Shown here piece by piece: positions 24,811 to 35,670 of a stretch of DNA of 64,000 bases. The position numbers and the translations under genes were made by a program. Under the pieces are notes generated by a model, which did not search any database, had not been told where the DNA came from, and saw only the letters and a list, made by a program, of their open reading frames with translations. Source of the stretch: Polytrichum commune (lineage: Eukaryota > Streptophyta > Polytrichopsida > Polytrichales > Polytrichaceae); NCBI GenBank assembly GCA_950295325.1, contig OX485803.1:42671554-42735553 (forward strand), in the 5' to 3' direction. Each line of letters starts with the position of its first letter. Position 1 is the stretch's first letter.

Positions 24811-25110
24811 CATCTGAAACTTGAACTCTCAGGCCCCGAAGTTGTTGCATATCCAAGCATGTGAAGTGTAAACCTCCCAAACTCTCAAGAAATTGAAGTC
24901 CAAGCCTCCAAATTCTCAAGCATCTGAAGTCTAATCCTCCAAACTCTCAAGAATATGTAGTCCAAGCCTCCGAACTCTCGAGAACTTAAAGTCACAAGCA
25001 TTCAAACCCTCAATCCTTCAAACATCCAAGCACTTGAAGTGCAAGCCCATGAATTCTCAAGCATCTAAAAATCCAATCCTCCAAATTCTCAAGCATCCGA
25101 AGGCTTCAAA
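24811..25110. repeat. Minisatellite, 31-bp unit, about nine units
   Basis: Units of the form CATCTGAAGTCYAAKCCTCC followed by AAATTCTCAAG follow each other with a 31- to 32-bp period. Two longer units of about 48 bp (near 24842 and 24983) carry a 17-bp extension. Units differ by several substitutions. No coding frame runs through the array. Confidence 0.85.
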
Positions 25111-25203
25111 TATGAAATCGAAGCCAACAACCAAGCTTGGCTCCAACCGAAGTCCAAGTTTGCATCCAAAATCACTACATAGCATCTCCAAATGAACCTG
25201 CTA

Positions 25204-25508
25204 CACTAAATAGGTAGATTAGTGTTAGATGAAGATTAGTGTTAGATGCAATAGTTACTTAAAACACTAATTTTCAACTGATATTACAATTAGTGTTTGA
25301 ATATGGTTTGAACAAATTATACCTTTTACGAGGTTCTCATATTCTTCTTCCTTCAATTCTGCATTCCAAGATTTACAAAATATCATCTAACACTAAATAT
25401 GCTCATGTAAATTTTTAAAGTTATTACTTGGTACAAATAGTGTTAGAGTTGACATTTAGCGTTTTCGTCGACTATTAGTGTTTCCAACACTAATCTACCT
25501 ATTTAGTG
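25204..25508. mobile_element. CACTA-like MITE with perfect 23-bp TIRs
   Basis: The left end CACTAAATAGGTAGATTAGT, continuing GTT, is repeated exactly in inverse orientation at the right end. TA flanks both ends (25202-25203, 25509-25510). Subterminal TTAGTGTTAGA and AACACTAAT motifs recur, as in CACTA elements. At 305 bp it is non-coding. TIR perfection suggests a younger insertion than the relatives at 5119 and 41976. Confidence 0.85.
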
Positions 25509-25510
25509 TA

Positions 25511-26627
25511 CTGTTCATTAAAAAACATCCGGTTTTGATCCGGGGTTCAATACTTTACGGATGAATTTTATTATATTAGCCCGTCTACTACTCCCATCAA
25601 TCCCACCTTCCAAATATAATTAATCTTTGATTGCTCGCGGATTGAGAGTTTTAAACTAAACACGAATGGATCTTGCCCAAAACAAGCACGTATTCTTGAG
25701 CGATTTACTTATTTTATGTATCCCCCCTCTATACGATTGTAGCTATTGACATCATTTATCATCTCCATGAACTTATTATAAAATTTTCATAAAATTTGTA
25801 TCGTTTATGTCTTACGAAGTGCTCATATCTTTCAAGGAATATTTCGACAAATTGATGACTTCAATCTCATGTTATGCTTGGAACTTTCTATCAGTCAATA
25901 TCATGTACAAATTGAGCCGTCGTTGTTAAATTGAAATTGAAATTAAAGTATGGGATGCCAAGAAGCTTATGGGACTAAAAGTACATCAAGATGTTGACAA
26001 AAATGCCAAATTTCTTGAGTAATAAAATGCAATGGCCTTTGTGAGAGAGATGCTCATATTAGCTTGGCGGTCCAACTGGAAGACTTGAGACTACCTAGTA
26101 ATACATTTTGAAATAAAGAGGGAACCTATCTCTAATGGAGTTCTGGAGGAGGCACTCCAACTCATAGTGTGCCTTGATATTTTCAACAACTACATTGGAA
26201 GAGCAAAAGTGGCATAATATGTTATCTTATTAACACATCCTTAGGAAATCGTGGACAACTATGTTATGGCTTTATTGATTTGGACATTTTGATGATGTAA
26301 ATTCTTGGGAATGTACCTAGCCACAAGGCTAGGATTGGATGCAATTCAAACTTGTTGAATTTAATGTCAATGTACAATAGAAAATTTAAAAAGTGCTATT
26401 AATATTGATGTTTAATACAATATGTAAACATTTGCCAAACATACAAGTTCATTCTATATGTGTATATAACTCTCCCTGATAAGAAGGAACTACAAATTCA
26501 ACAATATTTAACATTTATAATTATTTTAATTAGTTATACTCCACTCGTGGCATTTTTATTTCTTCACTCTCTCGCTCCTTGAAATTTGGGGTTTTATTAT
26601 TAAAAAAATCCTATTTTGGTTCAAGAT
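25511..26627. other. AT-rich intergenic DNA, no gene recognised
   Basis: No open frame above 60 codons, no TIR pair and no repeat partner noticed. Confidence 0.5.
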
Positions 26628-26630
26628 TAA

Positions 26631-27705
26631 GGGCCACATTTTACTTGGGCCGGATTGAGATCCGGCCCGAACACTCATAATTTGGGCCAATAGGATCACT
26701 CTGTTTCTTCAAATCTAGCCCAAGGGCTTTATACTAGGGGCCGGCTCAAACACTCGCTCATCCCAGGTTGCATCCTAGATGGAATTTTTTTGGCACCAAA
26801 CCATCCGGCCGGCTTGAAGAAGTCAGGACGAGCTTTTCCTCAGCCTAAACATTCAACATGGGTTCATCGGATTGGGCTCATCCGTTGGATTGGGCTCATC
26901 TCTACCATCAAGCTTTAGAAGATACATTCTTCTCGTCTTCTCTCCACTCCTCTAATAACACAACAATTAGCATAAATATGATTGCATTAGACTAATAAGG
27001 TAACAATTAGGGCGCTAATCACAAACAGAAGATAAAAATGAAACATTCAAGCATTTAATCAAGCATATGGTATGGCTTAGGCTATGGGTTAGTCTAATAA
27101 TGCAAGAATTAGCACAAATATGATAGCATTAGGCTAATAACACAACAATTAGAGTGCTAATCACACACTTAAGATTAAAAAAACATTTAAGCATTTAATT
27201 AAGCATATGATATGGCTTAGGCGATGTGTTAGTCCAATAAGACAACAATTAGTACAAACATGGTAGCATTAGGCTAATAACAAAATAATTAAGGTGCTAA
27301 TTATACACTTCAGACAAAAATAAAATATTTAAGTTGTTAATCAAGAATTTGGTGTGCCTCCTAAACCGCACCCATTGGTTAATCCATTGAACATGGTAGA
27401 TAAATTTATAGGAGAATTTTGACATTGGAATTAGATTCAAAAGCCCCAATTCCAATTCACTGACCACAACCTTATAGAGGTCATCCCCCATGGTAAGTGT
27501 CATGAAACTTAATTGTTGAGAACACTGGGCATTGACCATGGTAAGCTTCAAGAAACTTAACCCTCAAGATCATCAAGCCTCATCACTTTACATGGGACAA
27601 GGTTGGGTCCGAAAAAAGTTCATAAAGTAAGGCCGGATTGAGGGCTTAAAGGACATCAATCAGGCCGATGCTCGGGCCGGTCCCAAGCCATGTATAAAGT
27701 GGCCC
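26631..27705. mobile_element. GGGCC-ended TIR element, 1.07 kb, TAA duplication
   Basis: The left end GGGCCACATTTTACTTGG pairs with the reverse complement of the right end, GGGCCACTTTATACATGG. Both are followed by CCGGCCCGA-type subterminal motifs. TAA flanks both ends (26628-26630, 27706-27708). GGGCC termini and a 3-bp TAA duplication fit the PIF/Harbinger superfamily. The interior has a 142-bp triplication and no transposase. Confidence 0.75.
26952..27372. repeat. Tandem triplication, 140-142-bp unit, inside the TIR element
   Basis: Units start at 26952, 27094 and 27234 with CTAATAACACAACAATTAGC or a variant. Each contains GCATTAGRCTAATAA, GTGCTAATCAC, a run to AAACATTYAAGCATTTAAT and AAGCATATGRTATGGCTTAG. 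The third unit is the most diverged. Confidence 0.88.
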
Positions 27706-27854
27706 TAAGTTACATGATTGTACATAACTCTTAAGAGTTATTCAAAAGTGAAGACATAGTGAATTCAAAGCTAAATGGGTTTCCAATACCTCAACACTAA
27801 CTCTTCTTTGTTCACTTAACGTAGATGAATCTTGAATGGTTATTTTTTCCGCTA

Positions 27855-28060
27855 GCCCACGTCTCCTAGGATATGAAATACGGAATTAGTAGAAGTGAGT
27901 TAGCAAATCCAAGATCATAGTCACTAACCTTAACACTTTCGGAGCTTATATGAATATCTCATTGTCGAAGTGAATATTCTCGTGCTCATTAAGTGGTCAT
28001 ATAGGCCCCTCTAATTATTTTCATTGTTGAGCCTAGAATAGTTATCATATTTTGAGCAAT
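27855..28060. repeat. Dispersed repeat R2, copy 1
   Basis: Block order TCTCCTAGGATATG, GATTAGTA-type, GTTAGCAAATCCAA, GGAGCTTATATGAATATC, TATTCTCGTGCTCATTAAG, TAGGCCC..CTAATT and TTGAGCCTAGAATAGTTATC is shared with 49600-49835 and, more loosely, with 56275-56430 and 33760-33985. The class is unknown. Confidence 0.6.
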
Positions 28061-29955
28061 TTGTATATAGGCTTTTGTTTGGGTTCAATTCAATAAAAAC
28101 AACACAAGTAAAGTTAAACTAAGTGTTAGTTTGTCTATCTAAGTGTCATTATTAGGTTAACTAACAAGTCGTGATAGGTTTTGGGTAGGGTTTGGTGTCT
28201 ATACCTAGGTTATACACTAGTTCCTATAAATTTTGTAGGAGAAGAATAAGGCCAATAATTGAACTTAAAGGTCACTTAGTGTAGTACATGCAATTGTGTG
28301 GACTCTCCCTTGTAGCCAACCATAGAACAATATTATTGACTCACTAAACCATGGATTCAAAGCAAGGAATCACACCTTAAGAATGATCTTTATTTGAGTG
28401 CCAATAGTGTCATATACTCTTGGCCATGGGTGTCCCAACTGCGCATCATAATCCTTCTTTGATTAAATTACATTTTAGGGGATCATGAAATGTTGGAGGC
28501 AAAACCTCTCATGTTAGTAGGATAATTGATTTATCTTTTATTTTAATAAGTCCGTCTGGCCATTGTGCTTACTTGGGCTAATTAAAGGACAACATCTTGT
28601 AAGTTTCCAAAACCATTAGTCACGGCAAGTTAGATAGGTAACAATGCCATTGTCCATCCTTTGACACTTTAAATTACTTTAATTAAAGTCTCGAAGATTT
28701 AATATTTCTCTCATTTGTCCATGTGGTTTCATATGGGAGATTATGTCTTTGGAACAAGGGGGTGGGTTGAATGGGTAGCTTTGCCACATGTTTAGTGACA
28801 TGAAAAAAAAATCATGAATTGATCATCTAATCTTGGAATTTTCCAAAAATATGTGAGGCATTTCCTCATGTGCTCAATACCTATTTCAATTGCATCTTAT
28901 ATAAGCGTAGTACACATCATGACATGATATAAACATTTGAAGGTCTTAATTTAATCACGTAAAGAAATCACTTATAGCATGTGTAAATATGAACGTTAAC
29001 CCCATAGAAATTAGGTGTATGTGGTATGCCGCCTCTGAAGTTCCAACCCATAGTGTGTTTTCCTACAACTCACTCTCAAGTTGTGTAGTTAGCATGACGG
29101 GAAGTGCAGTATGAAATCTATGAACATAGATTGGAAATCTAATATTATATTAGATCATAAAACCATATAGTGGGAGAGAACGAGTGGTCACGAGTTGTTA
29201 TTTCCGTAATGTACAAGTTATGCCATTGGCAAAAGAAATTCAATCATGAGAAGTCTATACGTCCAAAAATGCAAGTAGCTTGTGTGCCCACCCTTTTGGC
29301 CTTTTGGTGTTTGTCATTGAGAGGGGTTAGCACTTGGCACACAACCCCTTTCACACAACAAAGCGCACTAGTCGAGTCGGCTTTATTCTTTGTGGGTCCA
29401 TGTAAACCGATCTTGTGCACCCAAGCGTGAAACAAGTCTATGTTGTTCTCAAAATAGCAAAACCAATACTATGTGTCATAATTTTGCATTCACTTAAAAT
29501 TGAACATGTTTTCAAACTCCAAACTTTTCGGTTAACTCAGTTCTATGGGTGGATCCATTCATCGATACACTTTCAATAATCATAATTTTTTTTAGAGGGA
29601 TAGGAGAATCCTCTATGGTACGAAGGTTACATCAAGATTAAGGTATGATGAAAACATCGTTTCTATTTTGAGAGGTTATTTCTATTCATTAAATTGATGT
29701 TCATGATGAGATTTGAATAAAAGCATTTGATCTGATACAATCATAATCAACTTCACATATGCAATTCTACAAGAAGATTCTATCATACAATTCAACATGG
29801 TGTAATTATGGAGTGGATCTTGTTCAACTTTAATTTCAATTTCATTGTTGTACATTTGAATCTCAAAATGAATGTGAAGAATACATGATGTTGGTTTCTA
29901 TAAGTAATACATACTTAATGTGCACAAGTTGAATGCAACGGTTGTGGTGTGGACA
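28061..29955. other. AT-rich intergenic DNA, no gene recognised
   Basis: One frame at 29170-29430 lies in a short GC-richer patch but matches no family I know. No repeat structure noticed. Confidence 0.5.
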
Positions 29956-29959
29956 ATGA

Positions 29960-30145
29960 GATCCTAATGTTTCTAAGTCCAACCGGTTACATGTTCACAT
30001 CTTTCAATTATTATTCATTGATTCTATCAATTCCTCTAAAACGATCAACAATTCCCTTGAAATCTTGAAATTTCAAACGATTGTTTCTCAAATTCAACTA
30101 ATTCATTGTAACCAGCGGTCGGTTCTCCCCACTCATTGGTCCATC
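29960..30145. repeat. Dispersed repeat R1, copy 2
   Basis: Contains GAGATCCTAATGTTTC, AAGTCCAACCGGTTACATGT, TTCACATCTTTC, CCTCTAAAACGATCAACAATT, TTCATTGTAACCAGCGGTCG and GTTCTCCCC in the order of the other R1 copies. Confidence 0.6.
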
Positions 30146-30177
30146 TAGCATGGTTAATTAACTGTGAGCATGTATTC

Positions 30178-30655
30178 CTATGTCTTTTCAACACATGTAC
30201 GTAACTTGTTCATATACCACGCTCCGCGCCACATAAGACCACTGAGGCCCTTGGATGAGTCTTGGTGGATCGACGGCCGAGATGCACCATGCCCGTGACC
30301 ACACAAGACCCATTCACGACGCCTCAATGACATGGCAATGAGTTCCATTCCACACGGACGTGCAAAACTCCAAATATATGGTGACTTGAGAACACATGTC
30401 ACCTTCAAACCATGGACACCCTTGTTATTCTCGTGTGAATGGACCTTTGTCATTGTGGCTTTCTCCCTTATACAATGCACATGATGTCTTCCATACAATT
30501 TGAGGTACGTAGACAAAAAGGACAAGCGAATTGGCTCGGTCGCATTCCTCTTCGGATCAATCGGGTAAATGGAGCCATGTGCATTCCAAACCGCATCCAT
30601 AAAGTACCCACCGTTGTGAAAGCCACAATACCGTCCTTCCTTGGCCGTTTCGGAA
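30178..30655 (-). other. Possible decayed gene fragment, unrecognised
   Basis: A minus-strand frame of about 157 codons runs from an upstream stop near 30650 to a stop at 30178-30180. The region is clearly richer in GC than its AT-rich surroundings. The N-terminal part includes AKEGRYCGFHNGGYFMDAVW and NAHGSIYPIDPKRN, which read like protein rather than random sequence. I do not recognise the family, and no flanking exons or promoter are evident. It may be a captured or decayed exon, or chance. Confidence 0.2.
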
Positions 30656-30693
30656 TCTTAGGTTCAAATATTTCATCAAATTTTCAAAAGTAG

Positions 30694-31980
30694 AGTTTGA
30701 AAAGTAGTGAGAATAGCATTTGTTTTAATGTTTTTTCAACATTGGATCGGATCTAGCAGTGAAAATTGTTTGTGGAGTTGGGAAGTGCCCATAATAGGAC
30801 CACATATCTTACACTAATAATTCAAGTTATTGTTCTCCGTTTTTATTTGATCGGGCAAGAAAGTGGCATATTGTCCGAATGTCGTATTTTCATTGGTATG
30901 ACGTTTTGGCTTCAAATGTTGCATTGTCGAGACATTAAAAACATTTATATCTGGAAAAATATGCTCACAAATGTTCTCCAATGTGCACAACTTTCCCTAA
31001 ACTTCTTCTACATGTTTCAAAGTAGTAATTGCATGTGAAACTTGACATAAAGTATGGGTCCCACTACTTATGCACATGAATTGCCTCTACTACATGACAA
31101 ATCAGACCTAAAAATGACGTATTATGAACATTGTAGATGTAGTATGGAGATAAAATTAATACTAGAGAGTTGGGTTGACGGGAAATGCGTCATATAGTCG
31201 AGGTGTTGTGTAATGAGGTGTCATAATATGGAGGTTAAACTAAAGACACCCTTTGTGCATGACTCTAACATAAATTTCTTATGATGTTGATTCAAGGGCA
31301 CATGTGGGGTACATCCTTCAAGAAAGAGGAAATATGTACTCCATAACACCATGGTTTCACTTTTGCGTTACTCCATCAATGATTCTATTTTGTGGTGGAG
31401 TACAAGTGTTGACACTAGTATATATAACTTACAGGGAATACAATACTGGGCACTTGGAGATGTTATAGCATGAAACTACACTCTAAACTCTGAAATATCA
31501 CGCTTGTGGCAACCAAAGTGCTCATGATATTAAGGAGTTATGTAGTGTTAATATGGATGCGTGATGAAAGAGGATTAGTGTAGCTTGTGACATTATGGAA
31601 TACCACAAAGTCAACATTGCAATATGTTCAATTATCACAATGATGGCAATGTGATGCATGTAAGCATGTGGTTTATTTTAATGTCAAAATCCATGATCTA
31701 CTAGAGGGGAATGTGATAGTAAGGAGTGAGATTTAAATTGAGAACATTTGTTCCCTATGGTTTTGGGATATAAGAGAAGGAGTGACGTGAAGGAGGTTGA
31801 TGTTACAAAGTTTGGAGTGTACATTCTCGTGGTAAAAGTTACTAGATAAAGACAAAAATATGTGGTTGTTGGAAACAACTGTTTGGTATCTTGTGGCATC
31901 GACTATTCCAATCCCTAGGGACAATAAACTATGTCAGTTTTGATCGTACAATAGAGTTATATGTAAAGGTCATCAAAGAG
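30694..31980. other. AT-rich intergenic DNA, no gene recognised
   Basis: Only short frames (30766-31038; 31684-31899 minus) with no family resemblance. Confidence 0.5.
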
Positions 31981-31984
31981 GGAT

Positions 31985-32360
31985 AAAATTGTGGGTTTGA
32001 TCCTTCTTTGAGGAAACTTTCTATTAAGATCTTAGTAGCTCGTTGTGTATTGGAGCTTCTTTGCAAAGTTGGATGAAACTTGTGGGACCTCCACTTTTCA
32101 CCTCTCAAACTTTGAGGGAATTTTGGAGTTTAAAATAGGTTATGCGTATGAGAGCCGTTGTCCTAAATCTCGGATTGGCCTGTGGAAGGCTAGCTTGGCC
32201 CACCCATCCGAGTAGGACAAGCTAGAAAGCCGGTTTATTTGAGCTTGGCACCACTCTTTGTGTATGGCAATTTAAGCATTAAGAAAACTTGGGTGACTAT
32301 GTGTTAATTCTCATAACCTCTAGGTTAGCAACTAAACCCATGGTTTCGTTTGCTTTACTC
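31985..32360. repeat. Dispersed repeat R4, copy 2
   Basis: Parallels 22388-22765 through TTTGATCCTTCTTTGAGG, AACTTTCTATTAAGA, TTGTGTATTGGAGC, CACCACTCTTTGTGTATGG and CCCATGGTTTC, with frequent substitutions and small indels. Confidence 0.65.
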
Positions 32361-34889
32361 CACAAATAACTCTCTAATGTAGTTGAAATGAGGCACACTT
32401 TATATCGGAGTGTCCCCTTCATAACTTCATTAGACATAGCTTTCCTCTCTCATTTCAAGAAGGCAATACTAGCGTTACTCAAGTCTTTCTTCCAATTGGA
32501 CCATCAAGTTGATATTGGTCTTTATGTCACGAATGCCACCGTACCCCGTTATTCTAGGGAATTAGCCTTTTCAACACAATCTTGATAAACTTTTAGTCCC
32601 ATAAGCCTTTTGGCTTCCCATACTTCAAATCAATATCGTTTCATTGCATAGTCACATCAATACATCTCTTATTGCCTATAGGTGATTGATGTATCATGAT
32701 GGCATACATTGCCACACATTGTCATCTCTCGCATTTGTCGCACTTCTACACACCATAACCAATCGCTCATCCAAGAGTAGAAAAGTAGTTGAAATTTGTC
32801 CAGATGTTTCATTTATGGAGGTATGATATCATCTATAATTCCTATATTTTATCCATGAGCTAGTTGCTTGTAACTATAAACTTGCTTGAGTAAGTGGATG
32901 ATGAGCAACTCACATAGCTCATCATCCACTCTCCTCTTGTTCGTTATCTAGTTCGTAGTCACACCATTTCGTGACTATCAATTTATTTCAAGATTAAACA
33001 TTGACATTACACTACATCTTCCCTTTTAATTGACAGAGTAGCTATTTTTATTAACAATAATATTTATTTAATTTCTAAAAAAATCCCCAATAAAACACGA
33101 TAAAGGCCAAACCACCATTGTATTATGGAATATCCAAAACGTTGCAAGCTTATCAACATTTTGACAAAAATACATATAAGTACTTTCATCATGTTGTTGT
33201 CAACTTGAGCAGGGTAGGGCCAACATGCTCGAATTCACAACAGATTGTCTAACGTAGTTTTTTCTTTTCTTCTCCAATGTTGTCAAAGAGATATATAAAG
33301 CTTCTACACAAGCAACTACGTATGGCATATCCCATTATACCACCCATGCAACTTGAATTCTCAAAAAAAATCAATCTTTTATGATGTAATTCAATGGTGT
33401 GGAACAAATAAAGAAAAAGAAATGTTGGTATTCTTGTACCTTTGTGAATGTGAGCACGTTCCCCTTATATTGATCATGCGTATTCATGATGCAAGATAAG
33501 GTGTGTTGCCTTCATTTTGGAAGGTGGACGCCAGAACTATTAACATGAATTGCAGTAGATGGAATGATAAAATAAAGGTTTGGGAACATGTTGGACCACT
33601 AATTAAATGTATGTAATTAATACCACCCTACGTTCATGGCATTGTCATAGAACTAAGGGTTGCAATTACCAAAGAAACCCAACACAAATCCATTCCGAAT
33701 CCACTACATTGTTTTCCCTCCGTCGAAGTTTAAGATAAGTGGGCCTAAACCATATAATGTTTTCTCATTATCATATCACTTCTCTTGGGATAAAAATCAT
33801 GCAATTAGTACAAGATGATTAACATGCTCACATCAAGATCATACTCATTTGCCTCATAATTTTTGAAGTTCATATTAATAACTTATGCATTTTTAACATG
33901 AAAGATTATATTTCTTGTTGGATGATGCACGTCCCCTCCCAAATTGTGTTGATTAGCCTAGAATAGTCAACAACATTGAGCACGTAGTCCATTTTTTCTC
34001 AAGATTATTTTTAATAAAAAAATTATACCAATCTCGTATCCAAACATAACCACACACCTCTCAAATACAAGTATTTGATCAAGAGAAGTAACAATTGGGC
34101 ATGTTTACCTTAGACAAAACACCAACTTGAGGATTGCCAAATTATTAATATTGTCATTAAGTTTGTGTTGTTAAATCGACCTCGTAGTTTGTGAAAACGA
34201 CCACAAACATGCACTGTGCAATCACGTGACCTATCAAAATATTGATTTTTCATCGCACACGTGAAGAGGATCAAGGTGTCAGCTTTGTGTTGGAATAAAT
34301 AAACTTGACCAACTTGGATGACAAGTCACAACCTAGTCGACACATTAGATATTGATCGTGGTTGTTTTAACCAGTGTGTGGACGATTTAACAATCATCTT
34401 TGTTCTATTTTCTAATTGTATTGGAAACAACGTGATTCCAAAATACAAAATGAATCTGTGCGACAACAATCATTCGTTGTTGAAAAGGGAGTCTCATGCA
34501 TTCCATCGTGTATGTAGTTCAATCATTTTCAAAGACAAAAACCCATATTATAAAATATAAATAAAAGGAAATTTATGTCATTTTCCTACGGATGAAATAG
34601 CCATAAACATCCCCAAAATCATAAATGGACGTGTCCACATTTGGATGAAATTATGGACTACCATCCACGTATGGCTTCATCACTCCAATAATTGTTGGTT
34701 TTCCGGCATTCTTGAAAATTTGTAGAATGAACGAAAAGCTATTGGTATGTATGAAACACTGGAGAATAATAATAACTCCTATAGTACACCTGAGTTATTG
34801 ATGACCGATCTCAATGAAATGAATGTTTTCCCACTTTTGCAGGGAAGAGAATCGTGGGAGTTAGAACATCCATCATAACTCCACGTAAA
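32361..34889. other. AT-rich intergenic DNA with fragments of dispersed repeats
   Basis: 33760-33985 resembles repeat R2 (ATTAGTACAAGATGATTA..., then GTTGATTAGCCTAGAATAGTCA). 33435-33510 shares a GTGAATGTGAGC....TATATTGATCATG block with 51785-51850 and 62490-62570. A short perfect hairpin lies at 32893-32930. No gene recognised. Confidence 0.45.
32893..32930. repeat. 14-bp perfect hairpin, 10-nt loop
   Basis: AGTGGATGATGAGC at 32893-32906 is repeated in exact inverse complement at 32917-32930. It is not followed by a T-run. Its origin is unclear. Confidence 0.75.
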
Positions 34890-35670
34890 TTATGATAACT
34901 TGCAGTTCTTCATCCAATGCATGATGAACTACATTGCACTAATTTATAAATGTTTTAATTCCGTTACCTACATCGTCATCATTCTTGGAGACTATTTACG
35001 ACCATTTGAAAATAATTCCCCCCCCCTTTTTTTTAATAGGGTACGACGTAGTGATTCGCACCACTCTTAAACGAATGTACGCGTCCTAGACCACCGACAT
35101 GCGTCACTTAGAAATTGTCCGATGTCATTGGAGAATCTGCAAATCTATTACTGCGGTAGATTTGCATATGACAAATTATACTGACTACATTGATATAATT
35201 CATGAATGTTGTTGAGTTACCTACGTAGTCATGTTTGACGATTATTCATGGCCAATAGAAAATCATTTCATGCTCTCCACTGTACTACATAGCACTCCAC
35301 ACCGTCCCCACAAGTATACGAATCATGTGCAATTGACCTGCATCACTAGGAAATTATACTACTCATTGGGAAATCCATAAATTTATCACGGCGGTAGATT
35401 TGCATATGATGAACTATACTGACTAAATTTATGTAATTTATAATTGTCATTGAGTTACCCATGTAGTCATCATGCTTGGAGATTATTTACGACGACATGA
35501 AAATCATTCCAATTCCTGTAGTGTACTACATAACACTCCACACCATCCCTACAAGTTTATGACTCCAGGGCAATTGACTTTTTCCACTAAGAAATTGTCT
35601 TACATCATTGAAGAAAATATGCAAATCTACGATAGTGGTAGATATGCATGTTTCTCTCACCGATGCATGA
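34890..35670. repeat. Tandem array, about 240-bp unit, three units
   Basis: GCATATGATGAACTATACTG or a variant recurs at 34919, 35164 and 35402 (spacings 245, 238). In each unit it is followed by a GAGTTACCYAYGTAGTCAT-type block and a TTGGAGATTATTTACGAC block, and in the second and third units also by ACATARCACTCCACACC and a GGTAGATTTGCATATG block that starts the next unit. Confidence 0.82.
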
